A stretch of 64,000 bases of DNA from Lichenostomus cassidix. Its lineage: Eukaryota > Chordata > Aves > Passeriformes > Meliphagidae. The translations under genes and the position numbers were made by a program. The notes under the pieces are model-generated. The model searched no databases. It was not told where the DNA came from and saw only the letters and a program-made list of their open reading frames with translations. Each line of letters opens with the position of its first letter. Position 1 is the first letter of the stretch. Positions 13,162 through 27,755 of this stretch are shown one piece after another. The stretch is taken from the NCBI GenBank assembly GCA_008360975.2, contig CM039182.1, positions 17,456,324 to 17,520,323 on the forward strand, written 5' to 3'.

Positions 13162-16100
13162 GTGAGTACTTCAAGAGATTCAAAGTAATTTTAACTTCTG
13201 TAAGTTACACTTGGCACAACAGTAATGAGCTTGGAGTGTGTAGTCCAAATAATGTTAAAGCTGACTTTAACTAGACTTGTGTTATATTTTGGGTTATGGT
13301 AGTATTACTCATTGTAGAGTTATAATGAATTGGTATTCCTTGAATGAAAATTACTTGAAAGAACTATGAAAATTCTTAACCTCAATAAGCTACAGTAAAA
13401 GAATTGAATGCTTACATTTAAAAAGTAACACATTCAGTAAGTTTTTGAAGGGAGGGAGGGAAGATTTGTAGAGGTGAATTGCTAGAAGCTTCAAAAAAGA
13501 AAATGTATAATTTTTGTAACCTGTGACTTGTTAAATATTCCACTATTCCTGAATAGATCTGTTAACATATGTGAATTATCATTTATATCCTATCTGAGTA
13601 AAATACTATCTAAACAAGATGTAAAAACCAACTTTTAAAGAAAACTTTCCAGTGCCAATGTCTATTAATTAGCAGTTGATCTCAATAAAATATTGACAGC
13701 ACTCAGTGTTTTCCTGGTATAACATCTAGATATCTACCCAGTGGACTTCCTATGTTGTGATAGTTCTCAAAGGACTTTTTTCTACAATGTATAGTTCTCA
13801 TTCTGAAAACTACGAAATAGACACAGGAGCTCTTCCAATAAAAAACATTCCTTCTGTGACACATTTCCAAAATGTTTTGTAGATTGCTCACTTCTCTGTG
13901 ATGGAAAGCAGTGGTACTTCTATGTTCAAATTTGCTAAATTCTCATGCAAATTCATGTTTTTAAAATTTGGCTATATTTTTGTGGTGACTGAGGCACTGG
14001 ATTTCTAAAATGATCCCTTTTGTTGCCTTTTCTTATAACCTTGGATGAGTATCTCTTCTGCCACCAAGTTTCCTACTCCTTTAATAGTGATACATATTTA
14101 TATTTATAGGAGCACCAAAAGGGTACATTCATAAGGATTTTGTACAGGAAATCCAAAATCAAAATTGCAATATAAATTTGCCTGTCTAATGCAATAGTCT
14201 GTTAAAGGAGGGATGTGTCTTCCATTAGCTTTTATCTTCTTTTTAGTTGTGGCAATGCTAACGAATCCTGCTTGTGTTTGAAGACTCATGCTCAAAAGGA
14301 AAGGCCAGTTGTCTGTTCCTATGCTGAATGTTTCTTCTTAGTTCATTTGAAAAGTTCAAAGAGCATTTTTAAAGTGTATTTTTTCACCCTTTCACTCACA
14401 GGAGGTTTTTCCTCAAACTTACTCTCTGTTTTCCTTCCCTTCCCTTCATCTCCATGCAATGGGGGACATTGTCTAATGTTTAGTATTTTCCCATAGATGC
14501 CACCTCAGTCTGTGGGTTTGAGCAGCAGCATAGGTACTCTTTTCCATGTGCCACTCTTATGATCTGCAAGTCCCTATCTGTGTAATTTTGACCACACACC
14601 TTGATCCCAATGGCCTCCAGCACAGCTGCCTGTGCAGGAGACCCTTCAGAGTCACAGCACAGTCTGTCAGGTGACAGGGCAGGTGAAGTGTTGTGAGAAA
14701 TCTTTAGGGCAGTCCTCATTATAATTCTGATAATTAATCTAATTATATTTCAATTCTCAAAAGAAAAACTACAGTTCTTAAAGATTAACTACATTGATTG
14801 AAATTTCTGACTCTTCCCCCACATCCTTTGCATATCCCTTTGAAAGATGCCCTCCAGATAGCCAGAATGTGCATAAATTCTTCTTTGGTTAAAAAGCTTT
14901 TACCTTAAAAAAGAGGAGCTGGGCATGAAAGCATACACTGCTGTAGTGCCCAGTAGTTGGATGTTTTAGTCCAGAAAGGGAATTCACAAAGTTGATACAG
15001 GCACCTGTATCCAATATACATAGTATAGATAACACTTAAAAATGGGATTCAAAGCAGACACAGCCAGTCATAAGTGACAATGAAACCTGTTGGAAGCACT
15101 TGGACTTACTAGAAATTACAGATTGATTTCTCGTTGGTGGACCTAGAATCTTGATCTTCCTCCCATGCCCAGGCAGCCAAGCTGTGCACTGACTGAGAGC
15201 AATTGCCTCTCTCATTTCTCTCCTAAGAGCATCATAAGAGATGGCAAGGACTGAGTTTGTTACAAAGACTGGAGCATTTGCCCAGGGCTCTGGTCATTGA
15301 ACTTGAGGATCTTTGAACCCACAGCTCCATACAGCAATGAATTAACTCTAGTTAAAGAGAGCTCCATGTTCTTCTTTAAAGCTGGATACAGGGAGAGCAA
15401 GCCGAGAAGAGCCATAATCTCTAGGATGCATGTTGGGATACTCAACATACAAGAAGAGATTTTTCTATAGATCTGTTTTTTCTTTCTTTGTATTTTTGCT
15501 GAGTATTTTTGCTTGGGTTGGGTTGCTGAGTGGGGGAAGGGGGCATGTTTTGTATATTGTTTTCTTGTAATTCATAGTCTAGTGTAAAATGCATAAATAA
15601 TTTATTGGGCCAAAACACAGGGCTGTCCCTTTTTCATGCAGTCACAGCTTTGGTATGTCATCAAGCTCATGCATGAGTATTCTGTATCTAGTCTCATGAA
15701 TTTCATATTCTTTGTGTCCAATGGCACAGCTTGAGCAGAACTGGTGGCTTATTCTCATCATAGAGGGGTAGTTAGGCTACTTTTCCATGACTTGGGATAT
15801 TGTAATCAAGCCCCATAAAACTCCCAGCGGCATACAATGTCAGCTGCCCTGATTTGTGGCTGAGCATTCTAGCTTCTAGGTTATTATGCTGAAGGGAAGC
15901 ATTTCTCCATTTTTATGAAAGAAAATGAATGTCAGTGTTGTACTCAACATTGTCTGGTTTTAAATATGTTCAAAATGCAAATTCAGTAAGTAACAAACTC
16001 TGCTCCTGGTGACACTGGAAAATATAGATGTTTAATTTGCAAGTCCCAAGTGACAGTAGCTTTGACAGACAGCTCCAGCCCAGCAGAACCGAGGAAACTT

Positions 16101-16567
16101 TGCCATGCAGTGTAACTGTTTAAAGGAGTTTGATTCTGGAACTTCTAAAGAATTCGTAAAGAATTTTGCCTAAATTGCTCTTTAGGCAGAATCCTTTGTC
16201 CTGGATGAGAAGAGATGTGCAATTTGCCTGACAATGTTTGTCTCACAGGGACATGTTTAGAACTTGTTGCAGATGATACAGACATCTGCTGGTCTTTCTA
16301 CACATGTACAGCACGACAGGGGAATTGCTCCTGCAGCTCCAAACTGCCACTGCTGTCTGGCTGTAACAGCTTTCCACAAATTCCCACTTTTCTGAGGGTT
16401 TAGGTCGCTGAAATCTCTCTTTCTCATGATTTCATCATTTTCCTGCCTCCTGTGACATCACACTCTACTCTGTTTCATATGTGTGACTCTTGTGACATTA
16501 TTAAACTCCACATTAAACTATTTCACTCTAAGTGAGGACATTTGTCTGTTAGCAGTTATCACACAAA

Positions 16568-16586
16568 TGTATGTATGTATGTATGT
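16568..16586 (+). repeat. (TGTA)n microsatellite
   Basis: Between four and five copies of a TGTA unit. Confidence 0.85.
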
Positions 16587-19500
16587 CAAGGTTTAAACCC
16601 AGCCAGAAACCAAGTACCTGTAGTCTCTTTATCAGGAAGGCTGGCCTTTGAAAATGTTTTTAGAAATTTATGCCTGTTTTTAGTATGAAATCCAACACTA
16701 TTTCTGGCATATCTGTATTTTAGTTGATTGAAATTCAAGGCAAAACTTGAAAATAGAAGACCATCAGCTAAAAACCTGGTAAGATATTGGTGTATACATT
16801 GTTGTTTGTAACCATCATTTATCATTGCAAGTCTAATAAAATATGCAAAAGTCTTTTGATATCCCATAGATTGAATAAATTTATTTTAAAAGTAGGAAAG
16901 TTATTTTACATGTGAAAAAAGACAGCAAAAATAATTTACAGTTTTGTTTTGTTCCTATTATATTTTGAAAGGAGTGGAGATAAACATTGTTACTAGAATT
17001 TTTTTTTTTAAACACTTCTATTTTGGTTTAGAAGGACTTGGAAAATATTTAATAAATGCAACATTATTTGAAAGGATTTGCTGCTGCTGTTTACAAATGC
17101 CATAGGCAATGATACAGAGTTTTGTCTGAAAATATTTTTGTATTCTGCATTAGTCTCATAAGAACACTGCCTTTTATTTTCTTTTTACATGATCCAGGAA
17201 CTTTCCAGACGGCTGGTCCTTTATTTTGCCATTTGACTTTTTTTCCCCAGCCTGATTTCGTACTGGCTTTCACACTGATCACTGCTAGTACGTCTTTGTT
17301 ACAGTAAACTGACTGGGTTTATTATAATAAAAAATAAAACACAGCTTGACTTGCAATCTAAATGTGCTGGAAAAGAATATGATACTGTTTAGAAGAGAAA
17401 AGGTTGTGAATAGAAAAACAGTACCACTTCAGTTATTTAAACATTTGCTTTTCTGCAGCTTGTCAAACTTTGTGCCAAGTCATAGCTGCTTTACTTTGTT
17501 TTGTTAATCTCAGCACCATGTGTCTTGGGCTTTTTTAATAGAGGACCAATCCTGCAGTACTTACTCAGTTTTCAGTTTCAGTGAGGCTGGGTAAGTACTG
17601 TAGGACTGCATTTCTTTTTTTAAATTAGGGGCAAAAAACCAAAGTATAATGCTGTCGAGTAGGTCTTTCAAAACAGTTTGTGAAGGTTAAAAAAATCCTA
17701 CCAAGTAAGTTGCATATTAAATAAATTCTAGTAAACACTTCATAATGAAAATATTTTACAATTCTCATCACATTTTAAGAAAATTTCTTTGACTTGAAGG
17801 TGTAAGCAGGACTGCATTGAACAGGAAATAATAAATAAAATATTTTAAAATTGGTTTGTCTAAAGTCAGACCAAAGTACAGACTTGTCTCTTTCAGGGAA
17901 AATCTTTTGGGATAAGAATCTGCCAGCATAGAGTCCTTGTTAGTGTTAAAAATTAAAGTCTGACTGGTATATTTACCAAAAACATTTGAAGGTGTTATTG
18001 TAAGATGCTGTAACTGAGGCTTTCTTGGCCTTCATCATCTGTTTCTGAAGTGATATGTAACATGAAAAAAGCTCAGACACATTTCTGGATCATCTCTGAG
18101 GCACCTAGAAAAATAATTTTAAGTCACAAATTGAGTTGTGACAATTCTAGAAATCCCAGTGGGGAACTTTATCATCAAAGCTTAAGCAGTCAGGTTTGAT
18201 ATAATCTAGATACTAGGAAGCTTTTATTAATTCAGGAGAAAAATAAGTTCTCAGAATGAAAATGGTTTTTAAAATACATATTTATTATTAGACACCTCTA
18301 CTTCTAGTTTATTATTAATCCAGAATTAGTTCAAAGTTTTATCTAGAAATGTGTCTTTTAAGGGGACACGCTTGGATGAATTGGGCAAACCTTTCTCTGC
18401 ACAGATGTAGAAATAGTCAGAGTGCACAGGGGTCCAGGCTGTGCAAAGGCTGGAGAGCGAGCTTTGGTCTGACTCTTTTCTCTCCTCCTAATTCTAAAAT
18501 CAAGCTGTCAAAATTCTAAAATCGGTTGTTAAATATCTAGAACATATTTTGGAGTCTGCTTCTGAGGTCCCCAAAACACGGGGAGTGTTCACAACCAATG
18601 TGAAAACTAATGAAGATACCTTGACTGATTGCAACCCCTAATCTTATTTAGCACGAAAATTTTTGGGACCTTATCTTGTCATTGCAGATTGTCAAAAAAG
18701 ATCAGTTTTAAGCACAAAAGAAATACAGCAGTAATGCAGCCAAGTCAAGTAAGTCAGAGCAGTAATGTGCACAGTGGATGGGAAATAACACTGAATGTGG
18801 AACGCTGCTCCTCTGGAAAACAGCAAGGAAGGAGAGGAGTCAGTGAGAGCTTAAAAGCTCTGCTTTTGGGACTTCTGGTTAGTACTCTGAGTGCATACAA
18901 ATGTGGAAATGAAAGATGGACATGCAAGAGAATAAAAACACTCGCAGTGCACATAGTGCTCATGAGGGATGAACTCAGAACATAAAAATGAATATGTCAG
19001 TAAGGTTGAATCTGAAAATATTAATCCTAGAATGTGTGATTGGAATAAAGCACAGTGCTCTCAAAATATCTTCTCTAAGTTTTAACAAGTTCTTAAAGCA
19101 ATTTCATGAAGATTATTATATAAATGTAATGTTTTCTGCCTTACTATATAATTCTGCATATTTTTACTTTATTTTAATAAATAAAAAATGTTAGTGATAG
19201 AAAATGACTTTTTCTAGTGGCTTAAATCCTGGAAATTGTAACAATGTTAAATTAACATTAAATAATTAAAAATTACAAGACAGAATCAGGAACAAAGTAC
19301 TCAACATTCAATCAATAGTAAAATCCTGAAAAAATGTTATAGGGAAAAATATCAATTGATTAAATGTTCCCCTTTTGTCATCTTTAATGATTCTATCAAT
19401 ATTCTGTTTCATTTAACTGCCTACAAACATTATTGTTGCTTTCCCATCATCTGAGTAGTACAAATCCATGAGCAATGCTGAGCAGTAGCACAGAAGTAGC

Positions 19501-21968
19501 TGGCTTTGTTACAGCTCCACACAAGCCAGGGGCTGCTGTCACTTTCTAATGTTGTTGACAGCCCCAGCTCATATTCAACAGCATTTTCAAAGAAAAAGTG
19601 CGTATTTTTCCCTCTAGTTATTATTAGGTCCCCAGATGGTGAGCTGAAAAACAGTTTTCTACTGGCATAGATCAAAGTGCTAAGACAATTAGCTTTATAT
19701 CTGAGAAAAGGTCCTATGCCTTTTGAATACACTATTCACAGATGACTTCTTTGTTAATCATTTTAATATAATTTTTCAATAAACCATGATGCTGGTAAAT
19801 ATTAGACTTCTTGCAAAGGTTTCTGCCCATAGTTTGTTCATATTTCTTGGTGGTTTCTTTTAACAACAGAAGAAGAAGAGAGAAGATGACAAGAAAAAGT
19901 GCAAAGTGTCCTGAGTGTGGCACAGAAAAAAGAATGAGATTAACTCATATGGAAAATATAGATTTTATTACTTAATATTGCAAAGTGCTGTGCCTGTGTT
20001 ATACTCTGTTTAATTTGCCTTAGTCTGGTTTCTTTTTTTCCACCAGTTTCTCTTAAGCCTATATTTGTGTTTTATAAGTATGTGAGTATGAGTATTGTGT
20101 AAGTAATTAAATACTTCCCTTACACCACACAGCAGTCAGCCATTTTTTCTGTTTTATCTAAATGGAGTTGGATAACATCACTTCTTGTCTAGGTCCTTAC
20201 CTTCTGCCTCTTTGAACACCTACTTGCTGATCCTTGCCCTTCAATCTAGAGAGGAGAGCCTGGCAGACCACGGGGTGGTGGTCTGGTGGGGCTCATGATG
20301 TTCGACAGCTACAGTCAGGGGGTAAGTGTCACTCTGGGGGTGTTTGTCTGAAATCAGTTCAATTTACAAGGTAGGAGTCTGATGGAAGAAATCCCTTTAT
20401 TGCCACTGTACCTCACAGATAGCTAAAATACTGGGAAATATTTAAACAGTCCTCAGATCCTAGTTTTTTCACAGAAAACAGTGCTTTACCAAAAATACAC
20501 AACTGCATGGATCACAGGGACAGAAAGCCAAGATGGTTGCTGTTTGCCACAACACCAATATATTTCATAACCAAAAGCAGCACAAATCCTACCTTAATGC
20601 CCTAGTACTGCAGAAGACCAACAGCTTACTGGGCTACAGTAGTGCCTTCATACAGCAGGTTTTAAAAAAAGGTAGTCCAGGTATTGAAAAGGCTTTTCTT
20701 TCTGAAGCTTAAGCTGAGAATCATGTTTGTCGTCATGTGAAAAATATTTCCTCTACTTCATTGAGATTGACTAAGTAGGATGAGATCCTGTAGGGACTGT
20801 GGAGAAAGAAGCAGGGTTTAAAGTGCTGCTAGGGCATTTGGGTACAGCTGACATCTGAGTAAGTAACTTCCAGAAGAAAACCTGTGTGGGTCCTAAGTGG
20901 TGCCAGGAGGCTCCTGAGAAATTACTAAGATAGCTGTTGTGGAGGTCCTCCAGTTCCTCTGTGTTTTGGTACCTGATGTGAGGTGTGGTTCCTCACTCTT
21001 GCACTTCACTTATTCCAGCCTTCAAGGCACAATAATACATATGTAATGAATATATACAGCTGAAGGAAATCTGACAAACAAATATATATATTTAAAGTGA
21101 CCTTACAGCGTTGTGGCTGTCAGTACTCATGATATTAAGAAATCATTGAATTCTCTTGAAAATAAAGAGAAAAAAAAAATGCAAACCAAAAAATGTTGTT
21201 GAAATATAGAAGAGTCTGCAAATAAAGTACACATGAATACATAATTAATTTTTAGGGTGGTTTTAATGCTTAGTGTAATTTTCCAAAGCCTGTAATAACC
21301 CTAATATTTGGAAGTACTTCAAAAATATGCCCACAAAGCAGTTCATTCAAGAAATTCATTTGTCCTCTATTATATTCTAGTTTCATTTCAAATGTCAGGG
21401 GAGGGAATCCCAGTAGCAGTGGTCTAACTGGCTTTATAATAAAATTACATGTCTGAGTTATTCTTGACATCTAGGGATTAAATCTTCATTTATGCTTTCC
21501 TTATTCACATTGAATAATCAAACACACTTCTTTGCTTTATTGGGAGAAAGTGTGGTCTGTTTTATACAACTCATCTTCTCTTTACAAATTGTTACTCATG
21601 TAAATCCTCCTGTAAACTTCCCAACTTTAGAATCCTTGAAGTAAAGAACATGTGAGAGAAATAAGAAAAAATCTTTTATCATTTAAATAGCATTTGAATG
21701 TTTTCCTTTAAAAAAATGCACTTTCTTCCTTCTTAAGAATGATGGATCTATAACAATTTCCATTAACTATTTGAGCTATTTCAAAACTCACTGTACTATG
21801 GGGTTTCTATCATCTAAGTGATCATAATCAAATAAAAATATAATTTGTCATCTATCCATACTACTATATCCTGTAATTTACCAAAGGCATGGGGACAATG
21901 AAACTCTTTGCATTTCTCTTCTGCTACGAATTAAATTTCAATCATTTCAGAAAGTATTTGCCTGGAAA

Positions 21969-21999
21969 TGTGTGTGTGTGTACATACATATATACATAG

Positions 22000-22030
<31 letters not shown>

Positions 22031-22040
22031 TATAGATATA
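21969..22040 (+). repeat. (TG)n microsatellite with TA/CA interruption
   Basis: Two TG tracts separated by an ACATACATATATACATAGA segment. The alternating purine-pyrimidine sequence could adopt Z-DNA. Confidence 0.9.
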
Positions 22041-22670
22041 TTTGTGAACTTTTTCAAACTGTTTCAGAATATTTTTATTATATCAGAATAAAAGTAGTGA
22101 ACCATTATAAAAACAAAAGGTGTTTTAATTATTTGTAGTGTCCTAAAATTGCATTGAATTTACATATCAGAATGCCTTTATTTGAGTAAAGGTTTATTAA
22201 TATCCCTGATCTTCCTGAAACTTCAAATAATAGGAAAAAACCCAACTACAGCAATGCTTAGAAGTTGATATCTAAATCAATGCGTTAATCAGCCTCACTT
22301 TTTGTGTCTGGATTTACTTCAATAGTTATTTGACAAATCCTATTAATTATAGTTAGATTTGGAAATCTATGGCATGTGGTGAGAACAAGCCATATGCTGA
22401 GATAAACTGAACTAGTGCCCATCTAGGCTAGTTGAAGTATGTGTGATCTTGGAAAGTGGTACTTGATTGTATTAAAACAAAAAGTTTCTATACTGTTAGC
22501 AATTATCTCTTTGTTACTTAGGCTTGTGGCTGAAAACATTATAGGCACAGAGAAATACCTGTTATTGAAAAATTAATTCATGGCTTTATTTAATGGATTC
22601 AGTATCAATTATGCACTGCTTTCATACTTACCACATCTTTACTTGCCTTAGTGCTACATTCATACAGTAA

Positions 22671-22726
22671 AATCTCAGCAGAAACAACATAAAATTTCAA
22701 TCTCAGCAGAAACAACGCAAAATTTT
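22671..22726 (+). repeat. 28-bp tandem duplication
   Basis: The unit starting AATCTCAGCAGAAACAAC occurs twice in direct succession with two or three mismatches. Confidence 0.8.
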
Positions 22727-25202
22727 GACCAAAAATCGGCCCCTACACTACGTCTAAAATCTTTTCTGGTCCTTTTAAGGACTGATCCTCAGGTGACCAC
22801 TTTGATTCTAGTACAACTTGATAAAATAAGAATTACAGTTTTTCTAGTGTTCTGTTAGGTGTCATCTTTGTGGTTGGAGATGCTCTTTTTAGAGCTGTAT
22901 GGTTTTGTATTGATACAGAGCAACACTGCAGTGATCCTGCAAGAGAGAAGATGGCTCCTCATCATCCACACACCCTTCTAAAATGTGCAAAGCCTAATTA
23001 TTCCCTTCAGGCCCTTAACAAGAGGATAAAGGCCCAGACCTGAGCACTCCTGGCTGGCCATCTCAGGGGGATTTGGGGATGTCCATCCCCATTCCCTGCC
23101 CCCAGCCCTGCAGCCCTGGGCAAAGGAGCCTCTCAGACACCAGGCAGACTTTGGCATTGCCTGAAGGGCTTTCAAGATATAATCTGCTGCTAACGGGTGA
23201 AACACTAAATGATAGGGTGAGGTCTTGCTGTATAGTTTGAGGGTTTTAATTTTTCAATGTGGTTTGAAGGAGCACACAACAGCACATTCAATAAAGATCA
23301 GCTACTTTTCAATTACTATTCAATTACTATTAAGTACACACACAGTGTTAGCTGATCTTTTACACTGTGTTTGTACTGTTGCAGGTTGGGTTGTATGATA
23401 TTTTTTGTAGATAGAGCAGGAGACACCTGCATTCACCTCTATACATTTTTATGTATCTAGATAGGGATTATATTTACACTGGAAAATCCATTTTGGTATA
23501 GATTAAGATTTTGAAAATAATAGGATATCTGTTTATCCTCTGTTTCAGTGGTAACTGATGACTGCATAATGCACTGTTGATAAAGAGGGAGATATCAGCA
23601 ATAAGAAATAGTGCTTATTACAGAACCAGGAGACTAGAGATGAAAATATACCCTAGGTTGTTCCAGCTAGTCCCATCAAAGGGGAGGCTTTTCTTAGTGA
23701 GTGGTTTTCATTAGAGCAATAGTTCATATCCAAGCAATATCATGATGGGAAGGGGATAAGATTAAAACAGAGACAGTGTCACAACTAATGAAATTGCCAC
23801 ATTTCTCCCAAAATCTGTTTCAGAGCCTCATGTGTTGTATTTGTAGCTAAATTTCTTGGTTTCATTCTATTTTCTAACTTCCTTAAATTCAATCGTCAAC
23901 TCCTAATAATTGGCACATACTGAATAGTTTCCTTCCTTAATATTTATATTCTTCAAGATTGTCTCCTTGTTTTAATAAAACCTTATAATTATACAATAAG
24001 TAATGGAAAATAACATTTATGATTACTGAAATCTTGTCATAATACTGTTGAGGCTTATAGTTAGGCATAAGTTTGCCAAATCTTTCTGAACTAAAGTAGA
24101 CTAAAAGGAATGAATTTGAATTGCAAGTAGTGGTGGAAACTGTAACTGCTACAAAAAAAGAGAACAGTAACCTATAAAGGTTCCCTTTTCTTTTTTTCTT
24201 TTTTTTTTCCCCTTACTAAGTAGGTGTACTTTCAGGACTTTAGAAAGAGAAAAGAATATTCCTGAAATTTCCTAAATTGAAAGATTTCCAGTAGGTTACT
24301 GCATCTGATATTTATGACACTCTTTTGCACTAGACAGAAAGAGAAAACCTATCTCTGGGCTTGTTTATAAAGCCATGGTATCTTCATCCCTCTCCAGCCT
24401 TTGTGGAGTTTCATTTTAGAACTCTTCAGACAATTAGTGAGGAAGAAATCTAATACTTTTGAGATGCAGTAATACTATTTCTGTATGAGAAGCATGAGTA
24501 GCTTTTTGTGCTGAGTCACATAGGATGTTTTGCTTTTCAAACTTTCACCTTTTAAGATGAAAATTAGCTTGGAAGGAGGGGAAGATGTTACCAAATTGCC
24601 AATGCCCTTTCCTATCCATAAGTTACAGTGTGTGAATGGATTAAAAGCTAAGTAAACATGAAAAGGTTTAGATTTTAGATTCTGGCCATGCTTATTTTGT
24701 CAAAAATTAATTTCATGTTTGATTATACATCTACAATATATGAAAACTTTTCTCTGAATTATATCTCTTATAATCACCATGCTAATACACAACATCCTAA
24801 CTTATGCTAGAGGAGCTCAACTTCCTTACTTAAGTTTTGGAATCTGTTCAATGGGATTCATATTTTGATTTCCAGGAAGCAAGGTTTAGACCAAGGTTCA
24901 GTTCTTTTACATTGCCTGAGGTGCTGTCACCATGCTGAAACACCATCTAAGCAATTGCCTCCTTTGCCAAAAGGAGATAGGGCACACCTGTGCTGAGTGT
25001 ATCAAGCAAATTTGTGTAATGAAATTTGGTATTTTTGCAAACTATTCCTTTGCAAATAACATGCTCTCATAATCCCTACTGCATGAAAGCTTCTATAAGG
25101 GGAAGAATATATAGTTATGTGCTGGGAACACTTCATTAATGACACAGAGAAAGGATTTCCTGTGGAACAGATGGCACTTGTAGTGTCAACCAAAGCGTTC
25201 AT

Positions 25203-25523
25203 CTAAACCAGCATTGTCTGGAGCCAAATGCCCTCAGGCAAGGACCCGACCCAGTTGTGGGGAGGCACCATGCAAGGCTGGCAGATGGTCATGTGTTGGG
25301 GCAGCCCAAAGATGATGCACATGTACCAGGGTGACTGCTGCACCAGGGTGGCTGCTGAGAGCTGGAGCTCACAGTGGGAAATCTGCAGTAGGCTTGTGCT
25401 TGTGGGGTATCCTACTCTGAACAGCGTTATGAACACAAAAATAAAGGCATCAGAGTTTAAATCAAATGTAAGGAAAAAGGCAACACTTTCATAGCCCTTC
25501 ACCCAGGTTTGGTGATACATCAA
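25203..25523 (-). other. Unrecognised open segment with raised GC content
   Basis: About 320 bases are open on both strands and noticeably more GC-rich than the surroundings. The minus-strand frame is hydrophobic (AFIFVFITLF, WYMCIIFGLP) and might be a decayed membrane-protein piece. Another minus-strand frame stays open next to it (25002-25202), as expected after a frameshift. I do not recognise a family. Chance is a real alternative. Confidence 0.15.
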
Positions 25524-25529
25524 TATTAG

Positions 25530-27445
25530 GTAGAAACCTGTTTTGTTAGCTTCAATCAGCTGCAGAAGAGCCTGAAATTTAGTTCATCATTCTGCGTTGA
25601 GTAGAATGAATGACAGTAACAAATATATTTAGAATGATACTTTCCAAACTTTTGAAAAACAAAAATTTGAATACCCTAATGGTTTTTACATTGATGTTTC
25701 ATGTTTCTTTTCACTTTTATATATAAATCTGCATAAAATCTTATTTAAGCCTGACTAAGGCTTTAAAACTGATGGATAGAGTTTAAATAGCAAGGACTTT
25801 TCAGATCAAGCGGCTGATCAAGACTCCTTAATACACTGGAGACGCCCTTGAAAAGGCTCAGGAGTCTCACTTGTCTTCAAAAGTTGAATTTTATTCCGAT
25901 TTATGGTTGCTGTCCATGTCTGCCAGGAAATTTGCTCTTCTTTTCAGACACGAAAAGCACAGTTTTGAGGGATAGATGAGACGACAGAGATTTCAGAGGA
26001 GTAAACAAAAGCAGAATCTAAAGAATATCAAAACACAGAAGTGACTGAAGTCATCTAATGAGAAACGTGATAGTGATTTGCAATGAGGAAAAGAAGTGAG
26101 ATGAAAAAACATAATGGAGGAAATAGATATGTTTAAATTTCATGTAGCTGCCCTTAGCATTAGTTTTAAAGTGGGGCTTTTTTACCATTTTTTAACAATA
26201 AATGTTATAGGAAGCACCAGTGCACTGTCCTTCACTGCTATTGACTGTCATAGCAAGCTGGAGTTCAGAACAGCCACTGCTTCCTCATAAAACCCTCCCA
26301 AGAGCTGAGGATCTCCAAATTGTGGGAAGTCTTTAGATTGGTCTTCTCTACTCTGCCATGTCCTAGCAGCCAGTGAGGATACCAGTAAGGGCAACAGAAG
26401 CCTTATTATGCTTCTGTTTCAAGCAGGTGGAAATCAAACCTTGTGACTTTGAAGCTGCTTTGAACCATTATGGCTTGAATTCCAGCCCATTTTGTGTACA
26501 GCTGCAATAGGCCTGGTTCTGCTTTTACAAACTCTCCATTTGCCCAGCTATATTGACACTGAAATCCAGGGTGCTACATCAGTAGGAAATTCCTCTGTCG
26601 TAAGGAGAATTTGACCATGGGATAGATTTTGCAGTCATTTAGTAATAATGAATATTTACAGTGAATTTCATTTGCAGATTTCTTTTCTTTATTTAAAAAG
26701 CCCTGATACTGCAATGTATCTGCAATATTATCTGTTCTTTAACTCTAGTGTTTACACCTCTGAATGAGCCACACAGCTACCAGCACATGTATGTGAGAGA
26801 AAGTGGAATGCACCTGCAGCTGAAAAAACAAAATGAGGACCTGATCTGGTTAGGGCTAGGGCTTCATACAAAACCTGACTGGAAAACTTGGAAGTTCTGT
26901 TCAAACAGGTGGGTGGATGGTATATTTGATTTACCAGATTCATGTCCAGTGAGCCTGTGTGGAGACCTGTAGAAATGTAACAGGGGAAGGAATGTGTGTT
27001 TGTGAGAGGTGTGAAGAAGGAGATAGCTGGGGAGAGGACAGAACAAGCATTTCATCTTTGTTTCTTTCAGATTTTATCTGCTCTGTAAAGAATATAATTT
27101 TCAGTTGGAAAAGTAATATATCTGACACCCTGCAGAGAGAGAATAGAAGATTTGAGGTTGTTTTGTTACTTACAGGTTTTTGATACAGTGTGCCTCATCA
27201 GTGGTGCTCTCTTTTACCAAATAATAAAAATATTACAGGAAATTAAAACAGGTTTGTGTTCTCATTAGTCCTTATTTGTCAGTTTACAGCAGTTTAAGTA
27301 AGTTATAATGACCAATCTGCCAATGCAAAGTGAAACTGAAACTGTAATGCCAAGGAGAAAAGAAAACCAGAAAAGAATCACCTTATAAGACAGAAATACC
27401 TTTAAAATAGATGGAAGAACTTACTGTCATGGTCATCGTCTAATT
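25530..27445. other. AT-rich non-coding stretch
   Basis: Probable intron. An exon-like open frame beginning after an AACTCTAG site at 26747 (LNEPHSYQHMYVRESG and then MHLQLKKQNEDL) has no clear donor and remains doubtful. Confidence 0.35.
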
Positions 27446-27449
27446 ATTA

Positions 27450-27755
27450 CAGGCTAAGGCCAGGTGCCAAGAGGATGTAGCCAGGCTTTTCTGAGTGGTG
27501 CCCAGCAACAGGATAAGGGACAAAAGGCACAAATTGAAACACAGAATGTTCCATCTGAATGTGAGGAAAAAATTCTGTAGTGTGAGGGTGGCAGAGCAAT
27601 GGAACAGGTTGCCCAGAGAGGTTGTGGAGTCTCCCTTACTGCAGATATTCAAAACCCACCTGGGTGCAGTCCTGTGCAACCTCTTCTAGCTGAACCTGCT
27701 ATAGATCCAGAGGTCACTTCCAAGCCCAGCCTTTCTGTGATTCTGTTTCCATATA
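27450..27755 (+). mobile_element. CR1 LINE fragment, 3' region
   Basis: A plus-strand CR1: ATGTAGCCAGGCTTTTC, CCCAGCAACAGGATAAGGG, GCAGAGCAATGGAACAGGTT and GCCCAGAGAGGTTGTGGAGT follow in the usual order, ending with CCTTTCTGTGATTCTGTT near the element's 3' end. It is truncated at its 5' end and has no intact reading frame. Confidence 0.9.

Larger units (their letters stand above)
13170..25000. other. Long AT-rich non-coding stretch
   Basis: Probable large intron. It contains microsatellites (16568-16586 and 21969-22040), a 28-bp tandem duplication (22671-22726), a GC-richer patch of unknown origin (22930-23205) and two weak exon-like segments, at 17542-17590 and 20251-20313, discussed under findings and rejected items. 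No gene was recognised. Confidence 0.4.

Noticed and set aside
17542..17590. Possible 49-nt exon with GGCTGG|GTAAGT donor
   Set aside because: Its entry phase does not fit the preceding candidate exon, the acceptor is weak and the peptide has no coiled-coil character.
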